From: Bimastos eiseni
Taxonomy: Eukaryota > Annelida > Clitellata > Crassiclitellata > Lumbricidae
Assembly: GCA_959347315.1 (NCBI GenBank)
Contig: OY365817.1
Span: 374,501 to 438,500 of the forward strand
Length of the DNA: 64,000 nucleotides
Direction: 5' to 3'
Below are positions 33,601-44,156 of this stretch, in pieces. Positions within the stretch are counted from its first letter, which is position 1. Each line of letters begins with the position of its first letter. Made by a program: the position numbers and the translations under genes. The notes below the pieces were generated by a model. That model saw nothing but the letters and a program-made list of their open reading frames with translations, ran no database searches and was not told where the DNA came from.

Positions 33601-35713
33601 GCCTCAGTTGTATTGAACAGCAATTGATCTCTAAGGCTTGCTTAAGGTCCCTACACAGTGACACTTCGGACGAGGGTCGAACCCGCTCACTCAGCGCACA
33701 CTGAACGCTACGGGCCGACAGCTCTAACCAATGATGATGGTCCCGCAGTGCGTTTGCAAGCGATTCAATAAAATACGTACTTACTTAGGCCTAATTTATC
33801 TTCTGATGAGTGAAGCACGGGATTCGAGATATATTCGTAATATACGATTGAGAGTATACGCTCATGCTTTATAATACCGTCCGCTGTTACCGTAATTGCC
33901 GATTCGCGTTATTATGGTGGCTCTTTCAATTTCTTGTCCTCTGGCCCAGCGTCTGTACTCGGCGGCTGTGTTGTTTGACCTCTGGTTCAAATATTTATTG
34001 TTCCTCAAGGGATGAAATATAAAGTCATATGACTCACTTTCAACATATCTAAATCCTTTGAGCCCTCCATCTCATTCAATTATTCACGGTACATCCACTG
34101 TGCTAAACCCGTTTCTCTTCCACCCTACTCTTCTGACTTCTGGTAACTGACCAGATATATCGTTCGGTCAATAACGCAGAGAGTGCGGGTTCGATCCTCG
34201 TACGAGGAGGTGTTACCGTGCATTAAAGGGACCTTGTGCAAGTCTCGTACATGCAAAATTGCTCTGCAATACGACTTCAGTTGCGCCATCGAGGCGTGAG
34301 TGCTCCATTGAAGTAATTGTAAGATGTTCAATATCAAATTACAGTTGTATCGCAATGTATAACCGTATCCTCTGTCCGCTAATGTTGAATAAACTTTCAC
34401 CACAATTACAATATACGTCTGATCGATCATATGAACTCTACAAAACCTCGCCCCTTGCTTCAAAGATCATGCCGAGAACAATTATATTGTTTGGTGCAAC
34501 TTGTATATGAAATTATACAAATTCTAGTATTTATTTTCGCGCCGAATTGTCCATGTCCAACTCAGTATTGCACGGTTACCGGTATATGTTACCCTTGCCT
34601 AGATTTCCGATAACTTAATTCATGGAGCGAAACTTAAACTTTTATAAACATGAACTATTTGTGCGCATCGTTAAGTAGGCTATGTTACAGGCAATGTGTG
34701 AAACTGGGATTTTGTAAAATGCTTGATTTCGTAGATTTTAGGCAATGTGTAAAAGCACCCATTTACGGCTATAGGGTTAGAGTTAGGGTTAGGGTTGGGG
34801 TTGGGGTCAGGGTTAGGGTTAGTGTAGGGTTATAAGGAGTAATGTAGAGTTAGTGTTTTACGAAAAAATGCCTAAGCATTTTACAAAATGTCTAGTTTCA
34901 CACATTGCTTGAACATGATTTTACAAAGCCGCGGCCGGGGGACAAGACAAGGAGGACATGACAAGGAGGACATGACAAGGAGGACACGACAAGGAGGACA
35001 CGACAAGGAGGACATGACAAGGAGGACATGACAAGGAGGACATGACAAGGAGGACACGACAAGGAGGACATGACAAGGAGGACATGACAAGGAGGACATG
35101 ACAAGGAGGACATGACAAGGAGGACACGACAAGGAGGACACGACAAGGAGGACATGACAAGGAGGACATGACAAGGAGGACATGACAAGGAGGACACGAC
35201 AAGGAGGACATGACAAGGAGGACATGACAAGGAGGACATGACAAGGAGGACATGACAAGGAGGACACGACAAGGAGGACATGACAAGGAGGACATGACAA
35301 GGAGGACATGACAAGGAGGACATGACAAGGAGGACATGACAAGGAGGACATGACAAGGAGGACATGACAAGGAGGACATGACAAAGAGGACATGACAAGG
35401 AGGACATGACAAGGAGGACATGACAAGGAGGACATGACAAGACATGCTAATGTGTAATCGAATGAAGTTCGCAAGCTTCGTTTATGTGTCAGGTCGGAAT
35501 GCGTGTAAGGAAGGACATTACCGTAATATCGTGCCAAGGAAATACCACGGTTCTACGATGGATATCGACACACACATGTTGACTAGTGAATTATACTCAC
35601 ATTCTTGCTTGTTTTAGAAAGGTGAAACTTACTTCATGGTGCCTAAGTACGGACTGATTGACAACGTGAGAGAGCATGTGCAGGATCAACTCTGCGAATT
35701 CGTTGACGGTTGA
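24604..35713 (+). CDS. Secreted vWA protein, gene 2 (paralogue of gene 1)
   Basis: Recognised exons: 24604-24664 (phase 1), 28660-28861 (phase 2), an exon starting 31992, and a last exon 35618-35713. Exon 1 encodes MPAIFLLLAVLTVASVEAKT, a signal peptide. Exon 2, exactly 202 nt as in gene 1, encodes LTFLVDGSSS (intact DxSxS MIDAS), the Cys pair ICEHTPIEPC, helix 1 and VAFVKYG. The third exon has YPVKDDLLKAIG, then VVILITDNAA with the MIDAS-type ITD. Its frame stays open to a stop at 32280 without the beta5 strand (VKFFVV in gene 1). Either a donor lies earlier in this exon with one exon missed before 35618, or the gene is broken there. The last exon (TYFMVPKYG...LCEFVDG stop) aligns with gene 1 exon 4 and starts in phase 0, as gene 1 predicts. 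Introns are filled with transposons. Confidence 0.65.
24730..25047. repeat. Polypurine (GAA/GGA)n tract, left part
   Basis: Nearly pure A/G on the + strand. The tract appears to resume at 25978-26110, with the Harbinger-type element between. Frames across it are artefacts. Confidence 0.85.
25048..25977 (-). mobile_element. Harbinger-type non-autonomous element, copy 1
   Basis: 930 bp with inverted ends GAGGCCGTTCGCATATTATA and (reverse complement of the right end) TGGGCCGTTCACATATTATA, flanked by TAA on both sides. A relative in opposite orientation lies at 51127-52321. The 3-bp TWA target duplication and such ends fit the PIF/Harbinger superfamily. No transposase is seen. It sits in intron 1 of vWA gene 2. 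Confidence 0.8.
25978..26110. repeat. Polypurine tract, right part
   Basis: AAGAATAAGAAAAAGAATAAG and similar A/G-rich sequence continue the tract interrupted at 25047. Confidence 0.7.
26450..26689 (-). pseudogene. CR1/L2-like LINE ORF2 C-terminus
   Basis: The minus frame reads FGRRSFTVAGPSIWNSLPPH, then LRSSLSETVFRLRLKTDLF. This is the canonical LINE ORF2 ending with no internal stop. The hAT element begins directly at its upstream end, so insertion of the hAT probably cut off the RT part. Confidence 0.75.
26698..27996 (+). mobile_element. hAT-type DNA transposon with decayed transposase
   Basis: Ends CAAAGCCGGCTCC and GGACGGCTCTG are imperfect inverted repeats of the CAGAGCCG kind. Flanking 8-mers AAGGAGAC and GAGGAGAA match at 6 of 8. 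Inside, 26979-27200 encodes RKRLFIYESSDEP and DIFFAVLDAAIKS, similar to the mid-part of ZMYM1-like hAT transposases. At about 27410-27510 a frame reads YSKLKVIKNYLPPTMTQNHL, which matches the C-terminal 'FSKLK.IK.YLRSTMSQ.RL' dimerisation start. Many stops; inactive. Confidence 0.8.
28420..28530 (+). repeat. LINE/SINE 3'-end family with (GAAT)n tail
   Basis: GGAAGCGATTTTGAGTAGTTACCTTGAAAGGGCTATATATAA and then ATGAATGAATGAATC, as at 9300-9515 and 46420-46525. Confidence 0.6.
29045..29093. repeat. (TCTG)n microsatellite
   Basis: TCTC then five TCTG units, in intron 2 of vWA gene 2. Degenerate GGGTCAGG/GGTTAGGGTC units precede it (28925-28995). Confidence 0.9.
29740..29830 (-). pseudogene. LINE ORF2 terminal segment, cut by hAT (part 1)
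   Basis: The minus frame FSFLKLYFYLRGHA resembles the closing FK.+LKT.LF of CR1/L2-type ORF2. The rest of the ORF lies at 30901-31350, across the hAT element. Confidence 0.5.
29831..30900 (+). mobile_element. hAT-type DNA transposon with transposase C-terminus
   Basis: Ends TAGTGGCGGCGCTG and (reverse complement of right end) CAGTGGCGTCGCTGG are the familiar hAT 'CAGTGGCGT' termini. Flanking 8-mers AATAGAAG and TATAGAAG differ at one base. At 30592-30702 a frame reads MGQDRLSALGVLSVEREEFD to a stop after VQEHF. This corresponds to the 'MSQERLS.LA.LSIE' C-terminal dimerisation region of hAT transposases. Upstream coding sequence is broken. Confidence 0.85.
30901..31350 (-). pseudogene. CR1/L2-like RT fragment, cut by hAT (part 2)
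   Basis: The minus frame SRIDFCNSLFIGRPKLRLST, then LQSVFSMACRLLTR, is the RT thumb motif 'SR+DYCNSL..G.P...+..LQ.VQNAAARL+TR'. It runs toward 30901, where the hAT starts. Confidence 0.75.
32437..32682. repeat. Near-perfect 11-bp minisatellite, about 22 units
   Basis: TTGCCTATTTA is repeated with no visible substitutions until the last unit. Because 11 is not a multiple of 3 and the unit lacks stops, every + frame stays open. The resulting LPIYCLFIAYL proteins are artefacts. Confidence 0.97.
32700..33035. repeat. (ACAT)n microsatellite, 330 bp
   Basis: TACATACA with AAAA, ATATATAC and GCATGCAT variants. A block of about 115 bp containing ATAGAAACATAC recurs three times, so it has internal higher-order duplication. 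Confidence 0.95.
33540..33735 (-). mobile_element. tRNA-derived SINE, copy 3
   Basis: Minus-strand B box GGTTCGACCC, CACTGTGTAGGGAC and GGGCGATATTAAATTT are present. The A-box end is decayed. Confidence 0.75.
34150..34310 (+). mobile_element. tRNA-derived SINE, copy 4 (diverged)
   Basis: TCGTTCGGTCAATAACGC (A-box region), GGTTCGATCC (B box), GGGACCTTGTGCAAGTC and TGCTCTGCAATACGACTTCAG follow the family order, with more changes than other copies. Confidence 0.65.
34688..34910. repeat. 37-bp inverted repeat enclosing TTAGGG-like repeats
   Basis: Left arm 34688-34724 (GCAATGTGTGAAACTGGGAT, then TTTGTAAAATGCTT) pairs with 34874-34910 with about two changes. Between them, 34772-34838 holds degenerate GGGTTA, GGGTTG and GGGTCA units. 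It could be a small foldback transposon carrying an interstitial telomere-like tract. Confidence 0.7.
34945..35442. repeat. 14-bp minisatellite with 140-bp higher-order pattern
   Basis: About 35 units of GGAGGACATGACAA. Units differ almost only at one site, CATG or CACG. In order along the + strand the pattern is TTCCTTTCTT, TTCCTTTCTT, TTC then all T, where C marks CACG. One unit near 35383 has AAAGAGG. Open frames on the minus strand (SSLSCPPCHVLLVM) are artefacts of a stop-free unit. Confidence 0.95.
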
Positions 35714-35794
35714 TATAACGTTCCATATATAAATAGACCTGAATATCTTAGACCTGAGTAGATTACTTGAAGATGCTCTATATCAAGTTCGATC

Positions 35795-36065
35795 GATCGC
35801 TTGATTGATTGATTGACTTATTGATTGATTGACTGACTGACTGACTGACTGACTGACTGACTGACTGACTGACTGACTGATTGATTGAGTGATTGATTGA
35901 GTGAGTGATTGATTGATTGGTCGATTGGTCGATTGGTCGGCTTGTCGGCTGGTCGATTGATTGATTGACTGAATGACTAATTGATTGATCGGTTGATTGA
36001 TATTTTGATTGATTGGTTGGTAGATTAGTTGATTAGTCGGCTGGTCGATTGATTGATTAATTGAT
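35795..36065. repeat. (TTGA/CTGA)n and related 4-bp repeats
   Basis: TTGATTGA, GACTGACTGACT, GGTCGATTGGTC and similar units lie directly downstream of the last exon of vWA gene 2. Confidence 0.9.
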
Positions 36066-37759
36066 ATAATCGTTAAACCGTCCTGTTTCTCTGGCAATTG
36101 CATTGAAGCAAGCTGCCCTTCAGAAGTTAAATATTTCTATCTTAAATACTGAATTTTGCACTTTATGATAGCTGTTCGCCAGTTTGACATCCAATCGTTT
36201 TAATTGCCTTTCTTTGATTTTTTATATAATTCAATTGCTTGGTGCGGCCTAACTCACTATGTTCGCCAATTGCTTTGCAAACCAAATGCTTTAATTGAAG
36301 CAACACCAACCGCTGTTGGTTCAATTACTCATAACAATGACGATATTGTATCTGTGATAGAAAGTTGTTACGACCAATCATTGCAATATGAAACGTGCTC
36401 AAACATAACATTGACACGATGTTTGATACCAAACGATGCCGAAGATCATCGGATTTGGTTTTGCACAAGCCCTCACATTCCCCTCACAATAGCGAGAGTC
36501 CGTATAAACAGCATCTGTTTATTCAAATAAGAACACAACGCTCGCATGAATAATAGATGTCAGCAACTCTAATTGGATGGTTGAAAGTCAGGTTATCTAT
36601 GTGGCCAGCTACTCCCGCGGCTTCTGCGTGAAAACTCTATTTGCGAAAGGTTCAGTATATGTCCAATTATTCTGACCACCTTCGGACTACACTTTGAACA
36701 ACCCCTATGACTTGACGCAGCCCTAGTGAAAAAGCTGATGCCAGGCGTTTGACTTTTAATGACGCTTTAGAAGTTTGGAAATTACGATTAGGAGGCTGCT
36801 TGTTGTTTTCTGTTGTAGTCAGCATGTTCAAATAGTGCAACATCGTTGGCTCCGAAGGTGTTTGCAGAAATTTCTATTCTGCTCGACAAGAAACTATAAC
36901 TATCATCTTCTTATATTTTTACTGAATATTTTTCGGAGTAGCTTGCTTGAACTGACACTGCATTTATGTTGTAACGTTTGCCCTTGCGAAGATATAGGCC
37001 TACGTATGTAGTACCTATCGGGTGTGTTAACTGATGCGGCCATCATCTGAATAGGAAAGACAGGATCTTTAATGCATGCGTGGTCTATCTTGCTGTGCAG
37101 AAAATGATTGTGCTTCATGGGTATGAAATTGGTCTTCGAGAAACTATCGATTTAAAATATTAATAACGTCGTTCGAAAATTATATTTCTTTGCAGCAGTC
37201 TGTCGTCTTCTTTAAATAGAGAAGATACATAAGCAATGAGTCTAAAAACATAGAAAAATAAAGTAAGCAATAATTAACTGTAATTCCATAGCAGGAGGTA
37301 TTAATAAATATTTTATTTGTGATGTTAATTAAGTGGGCAACTCCTCCGTTAAAACGGTTGAGGAATGGGCACAGGTAAGTCAATCAATTTGGCCACACGA
37401 CGTGTGGGGTCCATCCTAATCTTCTCTCTGTAGGTCCAATGTACTGCCGAATAAACTTTGCAATCTCTCGGCCCCGTGATGCCCATTAATGTGGGTTACT
37501 ACATCGGACTGCCATAGAGACGTATTTTAATTTTGTTTATTTTGTACAACCGTGAATTTCCATCCCCATGATCATCATGTATCATGTATCTGAACATACA
37601 GTTGGATGCATTTTGTTTAGATCTTAAGTTTGCAAAAATGATCGAGCAGTATCTGAAATCCTACTAAAAAACAAAATTCCTGTTTAAAATAGAATTGTTA
37701 AAATAAAGCTGCGATGCTTGTGTGTGGATGAAGACAAGCCCAGTACTTGCTAAGGATTT

Positions 37760-37830
37760 TATTCATTCATTCATTCATTGCAAAAATTTATATAGCGCCC
37801 CTTCAAGTTAAAGCCAATTACTGATTGGTT
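37760..37830 (-). repeat. LINE/SINE 3'-end family, minus strand
   Basis: (ATTC)n followed by ATTGCAAAAATTTATATAGCGCCCCTTCAAG is the inverse of the GCGCTATATAAAT...(GAAT)n ends elsewhere. Confidence 0.65.
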
Positions 37831-38314
37831 GTGTGCTATTTTCGTCAAGCTCACGTGTCCAGTAAAGCTGAATCAAGCGCGTCAGATTAGTAATTATTGT
37901 ATCTGTGACGGTCTCTGGAATATCAAGCCACCTGTCGACCTCTCAGTCAACCATCATTTATTAATCGGAATTGAATTCGATCGCGATCCGTAGGCCTAAA
38001 TCTTAGTTTGTCACATTTGTCAACTGAACCTTAAATTCTGCCTCTTCTGATTCACAATCCAACTTGATGAACGATTCAAATACGTTTTAAATCTTCCGAA
38101 TTTCCCTTCTAGTTTAGCAACCTGCCAAACACTCATTGATCATTATAAGCTTTCACGTGAAATCACCTCCTCATCGATTGCTAAAGATGATGAACCGGTC
38201 AACTATATCTAAGCAAACTTTGTAAGTAAGTAAGTATATTCTTTAATCAGACGTCTGCAAACGAACTACATGTGCAAATAAACAGGTACGAACAAAGCAT
38301 CTATATACAAACAT

Positions 38315-38400
38315 CGGTCAGTGCCAGTCCCAAGCCTGTATAAAGGAGGAGGGCGACGCTAATGGTCTTTGTTACCACACAGTGTCGTTAAACTGCAACA
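38315..38400. repeat. RTE-like LINE 5'-region remnant, copy 2
   Basis: CAGTGCCAGTCCCAAGCCTG, GGGCGACGCTAATGGTCTTT and GTTACCACACAGTG match 11434-11540 in order. Confidence 0.5.
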
Positions 38401-41400
38401 ACCACCAGATACATAATCTGTCGGAAGCCTAAAATTTATTAAAAATGCCAGGATAGCAACTGAGAGTCGGACAGGCATTTGGTATTTAACATGTCTTGTT
38501 CTGTCCATGCTTTATGCTTGTCGTGTTAATTTGGAAGTACGTTTGAACACATGTATTGAACACATGTGATTGTTGTTCAATTAATCTGTGTTCGTATAGC
38601 CTATATATGTGTGTTATTAATGCACATATGTATGTAAGTACGTGTCAAGTTAAATGATTCCCTGACAAATAGTTCACGACATAATTTATTAGGGCTAATG
38701 ACCATAAAGTCATTCACTCACTATTCGCCCACTGTGCTCCATTTATCTGCTCATCGTCTAATGAAGGGCAGCTAAGCTGTTGATCACGTTCCAGGTCCTT
38801 AGTTTTTCTGAAATTAGACTTTCTAGATTTTAATTCATCATTTCGACATCTCTTCGCAGTATTTATTCATTATTCACCAACCGCTTTAATGAAGATGCCT
38901 TTCGTTACTTTTCAGTGTGGAGCTCTTTAAAGTGAGATTTTATAATCTGCTTGAGACAACTGATTCTCTAATCTCTCATCGCAAAATAAAGAATAATTTA
39001 ATGAATGGTAAATAAACCCATCGGATACCCCACGCTCCTGGGCTCCAGATGGGAATATTAATTTTTAACTCACTTCTGATACCATTGTTATGAATTCCAC
39101 ACTTCTACCTGACTTCGATCATCGGATTTCAATCTCACGTGGGTTGAACGTAGGCCTGGACTTCCTTGCCAAGTGGTCGATGTTATCTGCACCCCTGTAG
39201 GGTAAAGTGGCGACTCCTGACTAGTCAATCTATGGGAATGACCTGCATGCTACCATATCGTAGAAGTGCAACGGCAGGAGCGAGGGATCGTCTAGTAACA
39301 GCATTTGTGCATAAAGGACTACAATTTCAAAAGCTAATACTGTCGGAATAACAGATTATGGTGTCGTGTGATAATAATCTGAACAATTCTAGCAAGATTT
39401 TGGAGAACCAGGCATATGTCTCACGCAAGGAATCTTAGGACACAAATAAGCCTTCCGGTCATTTCAAACTATTCTAGACCCAGCTCAAACAAATTGAACC
39501 GTATCCCAATATATATCCACTTAACCAAACCGTATCCCTATTTCTATATAATCGGCGTCCTCTGCCCAAAAATACCATAACCATCTTGGCAAAACAATCG
39601 AAATTGCCATTATAGTCCAAACTAAATCTCGTCCTTTTGACCAAGCCCCGGCTGATTCCTCCACTTCTCCAAACTTCCTTCTAGCTGCCCGTTCCGGCGT
39701 TCTTACCTCAACTATGACGACCCTTCTCATTTTCGGCAGGCGACAGAGTGCCCCAGCTGCAGCCTCTCCCATGCTGTCTATCTGCCCGAGTCACATGTGT
39801 CTGACCCTGCGGTCTCCACGCTGGTCAGTCACCTCAGCCTCGTTGGTCGTCCACTGGCTGTTTTCCTCACACGGTTGGTGCATACTCTAAGCTAGACCTG
39901 CATCAGTTTAGCATCACACTTGTATATATGCACAATGTATCTGTATAAACGCGTGTACACATTACTGTTTTAAAGTTATTGAGCTGTTTGTAAATACATT
40001 TTAAATAGACCTTTTTATTCAGTCATTCCCTTTCAAGAGAACTAGTCCTACTCAATGGCACTCCAAATTCCAGCCCGGACAAATGGGTAAGTTTTTTAGT
40101 TGTTCTCTGCACTGTGGATGAGATCAACTCAAGTACTTAATTAATCATTGGAATATAATAGGCGACAGCTCAAAATTAAAACTGACTAGGGCATCAATAC
40201 TAAAGTTCGGTAAAAGAGGATATCCCTATTGTCGTTATAAATTCACACGGAGCAGTTTAAACATCTTCTCCAGGATGCCCTGCAGTCAAAAGGAGATTTG
40301 CTACTATAATATTATAGTAAGTATAATTTTATTCTTTATTTGACCGACTGCATGCATGCACTCTGGTGTACAATGCTATTAAAGGAACAACATTTTAATT
40401 ACCCGCTGAGCGATTCATCCAGGATATTTAGAATGTGATATAGTGGGGTATAAGCCTGCATCACGACTGAAATGGAAAACAATAGGTGGAAGACAATAGG
40501 AAAACGCTTTCCAACGTGGATGGGCGGATTTTCAAGTCAACTCCGGAATGTAACAGGCAGAGATGACAATTACCTGGAACCCATATAATCTCACGTGAAA
40601 CGATAGGGCCTACATTTGAACGGTTCCTATAATAGGCGCATTGTAATAATATACGATACATCTTTCAGTTCTCTTCTCAAAGAGTGTTCGTCTCATTCTC
40701 AACCGCTCAGTCGCTATTATCGTTTTGTCGGTTTCGTTGCTCTGGTCAGCATGCTTGTGGTAGGAATAGGCCTACTTACTTAAAATACAGAAATGAACTA
40801 CGTGATAATACGATTTCAGGTTTCCAAGACAGATAGATCGAAAGGATGGCCTTTTATGCACAAGAGAAACGACATGCTTATTCCAATTCCTCTTTCTGGT
40901 GTAACACAACATCTTTGACGTTGTTATTAGTCTATAAAAATCACAAACGACGAAAAAGAGCTATAGGCTTGTATACTGTAATGTAGACCATAGAGTAAAT
41001 CGATAACACAGGTGATACAGAGCTGAGGAAGTGAGTTCGCTTCTCAAAAAAGATTCACTTGTCACTGTTTCGCGGCGGCGCTTTTTGACCAGATGAATAA
41101 AGTGATGGGCGCCTTACATGGCTGTTGCACAGTAAACAACGACTTTCATAATAACTTGTGATCATCCATTCATACATTTCTCTTAATCATATACGATTTA
41201 GATGTAATTAAGCCAACTTAAGCATAGATTATTATTATCATTAACATTTTTTTCTGAGGTACGTACATGTATGTTCTGTCGGGATTGAAAAAATGAGGGG
41301 AAGTTGATCTGGAATGGCTAGTCTTCGCAGATGGTTTTGTTGGAGGACACAAACTCAACATGTCACCCTACATGCAGTTTACATGTCCACTCGTGGCAGC

Positions 41401-41458
41401 ATGGTAGGCACCGGTATTACTCGCCTTGGCCCTGTACTATAAAAAAGGATTAATTGTC

Positions 41459-41540
<82 letters not shown>

Positions 41541-41606
41541 GAATAATATCATTAATATTTTCATTATCATTATTAATAATAATTATTATTATTAGTGGTA
41601 GTAGTA

Positions 41607-41662
<56 letters not shown>

Positions 41663-41795
41663 TATAATAATAATAATACTTTATTTCTATATTTGTTATT
41701 GCGCTATCATCATTATTATTATTTGCACACGCGTCACGCACACCACACACACACACACACCTACACACGGATATATATATATATATATATATATT
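41459..41795. repeat. (ATT)n, (ATC)n, (AAT)n and (CA)n/(TA)n microsatellites
   Basis: (ATT)n at about 41459-41506, (ATC)n to 41540, (AAT)n at 41608-41680, then CACACA and TATATA to 41795. The switch from ATT to AAT gives a potential hairpin. Confidence 0.95.
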
Positions 41796-42834
41796 ACATA
41801 ATGAACCGTAAGCAGTGATAGACTGGGCTTTGCCGGTTGACAGAGAGTAGAGGTTATCGATCTTTCTTCACCCGTGAAGGCAGGCGATTACCTGAACCCA
41901 GATGTGACTTATGTCCTATAAGTCAAAACGCCAACTGTTCGCTTTTGTAGTAAGGTCACACGAACATACACGCACGGCGCACACACTTAAACATCACACA
42001 CAAACACGACATATCACATGTCACATGTCACATGCAGGCATTGTGCATGTATGCACAGACTGCATGCAGGTATACACGCACTTGGCTTATACTCGCCTTC
42101 GTTCAATATTTGAGAAAGATTAATTGCGTTGCAACATAATTCTTGATATCGAATTGGTATGGCCTATTTCACGGATATTTTGTAGCCTACAGTTCTGTAT
42201 CAGTTCCATTTCAACCACTACATAAAGAATTACAGTTTCGGACTGAAATGTTGGCTCTGAAGTCCAATGGACGCTACGGAGAACACACTGGGTCGCAAAG
42301 CAGAGGAACCCAATTCGATACCCGTTTCCCCCGTTATAAAAGGTTGACTATAGCCCTTCTTCAACTGTAAACGTCGGCGTTGGCTAAACTAGATGTATAC
42401 CGTTATGGTATTACTTCCTTGCATGGCTGCCGACTGCTAAATTCGACTCCTGTAATAACTATAGTCATCATTCCTGTCTATTTTCTGTATTAATACCGCG
42501 TTGTTGTCTGTTTGAAAATAATGGAAATTATTATTTTAATTATTATTATCGCATTTGTATGTAAAATAATTAATAGTGAAGGTGTGTAGAGATTTTATGA
42601 GTTTTTGAGGTTGTTTTACCTGACATTTTGCATTTTTATATAATAATTGCGCTAAATACAGACAAGACATGGAACAGGCTATCTTATATGTATGCTATTC
42701 TTATGTAAAATATCCAAAAGAAATCAGGATGTGATTTACTATATGGGTCGACACGCACGGGTGAACAAGAAAATTATGTTTAATTTCAGTTGTAATATTG
42801 CCTACTGTGATTCAATCTTTAAAACGTCGAATGG

Positions 42835-42850
42835 ATTATTATTATTATTA

Positions 42851-42909
<59 letters not shown>
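42835..42909. repeat. (ATT)n array, left of nested LINE ends
   Basis: Directly adjoins the 3' end (minus strand ...CCAATGATG) of the RLE-LINE fragment at 42910-43151. Confidence 0.95.
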
Positions 42910-42911
<2 letters not shown>

Positions 42912-43151
42912 TCATTGGCATTGCCAACGGATCTGTCATCATGCTATCTGGGTCGCCGCTTGTCAGTGGACTGTAATCTTGACATGGTGCCCTGAAAAGC
43001 CACCGCATTGAAACGTTGGATCAATGCCGACAAGTTCTGGAAAAGGAAGTTTGTCTCTCGGGTGTCACGGGTAGTTGTCGAAAGTCGGCGTCTAGTCTCA
43101 GACAGAAAGGCGAGGCCCTCACTATTGAGGGGACCGAAGGTTTCTATAGCG
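42910..43151 (-). mobile_element. 3' end of an RLE-type LINE in (AAT)n, copy A
   Basis: The minus frame begins directly at the right-hand (AAT)n and reads AIETFGPLNSEGLAFLSE, then NFLFQNLSALIQRFNAVAF and QGTM, to a stop at about 42944. It aligns with copy B beside it. By memory this is the C-terminus of LINEs with a restriction-like endonuclease; the larger fragment at 54974-56152 ends with the equivalent HALESGGACSSEGLHFIY. It is 5' truncated, with (AAT)n on both sides. Confidence 0.7.

Positions 43152-43195
<44 letters not shown>
43152..43195. repeat. (ATT)n array between LINE copies A and B
   Basis: Fourteen or so ATT units separating two same-orientation LINE ends. Confidence 0.95.
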
Positions 43196-43196
<1 letters not shown>

Positions 43197-43389
43197 CATA
43201 TATGTTTCACATTATGCTGTTATCGTCCATGTGGGCGAGCTAAGTGAGTGTTGGCAATGTCCCGACGAGGCAGGCGGCGTTTCCACGTTGAAGAACCGAG
43301 ATGCGTTGGAACAGAAATGATGTCTCTATTGGATCATGGGTTGCAGCACTCGTTCGACTACCCAACTCTCAGATGAACTGCAGTCCTTC
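43196..43389 (-). mobile_element. 3' end of the same RLE-type LINE, copy B
   Basis: The minus frame reads SEGLQFI, one stop, ELGSRTSAATHDP, then SFLFQRISVLQRGNAACLVG and TLPTLT to a stop. It matches copy A (SEGLAF..., NFLFQNLSALIQRFNA...). 5' truncated at the right-hand array; its 3' side runs into the middle array. Confidence 0.7.
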
Positions 43390-43391
43390 AC

Positions 43392-43443
<52 letters not shown>

Positions 43444-43451
43444 GTTATTAC

Positions 43452-43487
<36 letters not shown>

Positions 43488-43489
43488 TA
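43390..43489. repeat. (ATT)n array, right of nested LINE ends
   Basis: Long ATT array with a few GTT, ACT and CTAC interruptions. The SINE at 43493 starts beside it. Confidence 0.95.
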
Positions 43490-43492
43490 CTA

Positions 43493-43713
43493 CCGAAATT
43501 GATACCGCCCTTCTTCCAACATTTTTTGCTCAGAAGTGCATACACACACACACCTCAGCGGCGCAATTGCAGTTGTACTGCAGAGCAATTGTGGGCGAAG
43601 GACTTGCTCAAGGTCCCTACACAGTGACTCCCCGGACGAGGGTCGAACCCGCTCGCTCAGCACACACTGAACGTTACGGGCAGACCGCTGTAACCGATCG
43701 GCCACTGTGCCAC
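43493..43713 (-). mobile_element. tRNA-derived SINE, copy 5
   Basis: Minus strand: GTGGCACAGTGGCCGATCGG, B box GGTTCGACCC, CACTGTGTAGGGACC, CTGCAATTGCGCCG and GGGCGGTATCAATTTCGG, ending at the AAT array instead of the usual AAAT tail. One of the best-preserved copies. Confidence 0.85.
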
Positions 43714-44156
43714 ACAGTTATGGATATACCGAATATTTATGGAAAAAACGATGTTATAGTCTTGCAAGTTAATGTTATTTTTTCATTATTGCTGATGGAT
43801 GTACACGCCCCCTTTCGAAGTTGTTTTAAACCTGGTGCGCCAACCGCACACTATTGAAGGGCAAATTTATGTTAATCCAACATGGCGAAATAGATGCAGA
43901 GAAATCGATGTACGTATTTATTTGGTTCGAGCGCCACATGTCGTCTACGACCCCTTGTCCTTGTGGTCTAAACGATAAATAACCGCGTGCTTTGACAGTT
44001 TTCATTCAATTTTTCTTGCAGCTCAATCATCAATCTCGCACAAAATCGTTAAATACAAGCAGACGGCTGTTCAACTGGTTTGCAAGGTAGACGCAAGATT
44101 AGCTGTTCACCTGAACAGATATCGTTGAGTTCTGGAGTGCAGGTGTTAACTGCAAA

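Larger units (their letters stand above)
36070..41250. other. Long spacer, mostly unrecognised
   Basis: Apart from the two short repeats listed at 37760 and 38315 I see nothing identifiable. Frames at 36204-36530 and 39521-39772 have no known motif and no paired splice sites I trust. Confidence 0.4.

Noticed and set aside
34772..34838. True chromosome end (TTAGGG tract)
   Set aside because: It is short, degenerate, internal and enclosed by inverted arms.
34945..35442. CRISPR-like regular repeats
   Set aside because: Units are contiguous with no unique spacers, and the window is eukaryotic.
34881..35537. 218-residue SSLSCPPCHVLLVM repeat protein on the minus strand
   Set aside because: The 14-bp unit has no stop in any minus frame; three overlapping frames are equally long.
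36204..36530. 108-residue open frame
   Set aside because: No recognised motif, no paired splice signals and no paralogue in the window.
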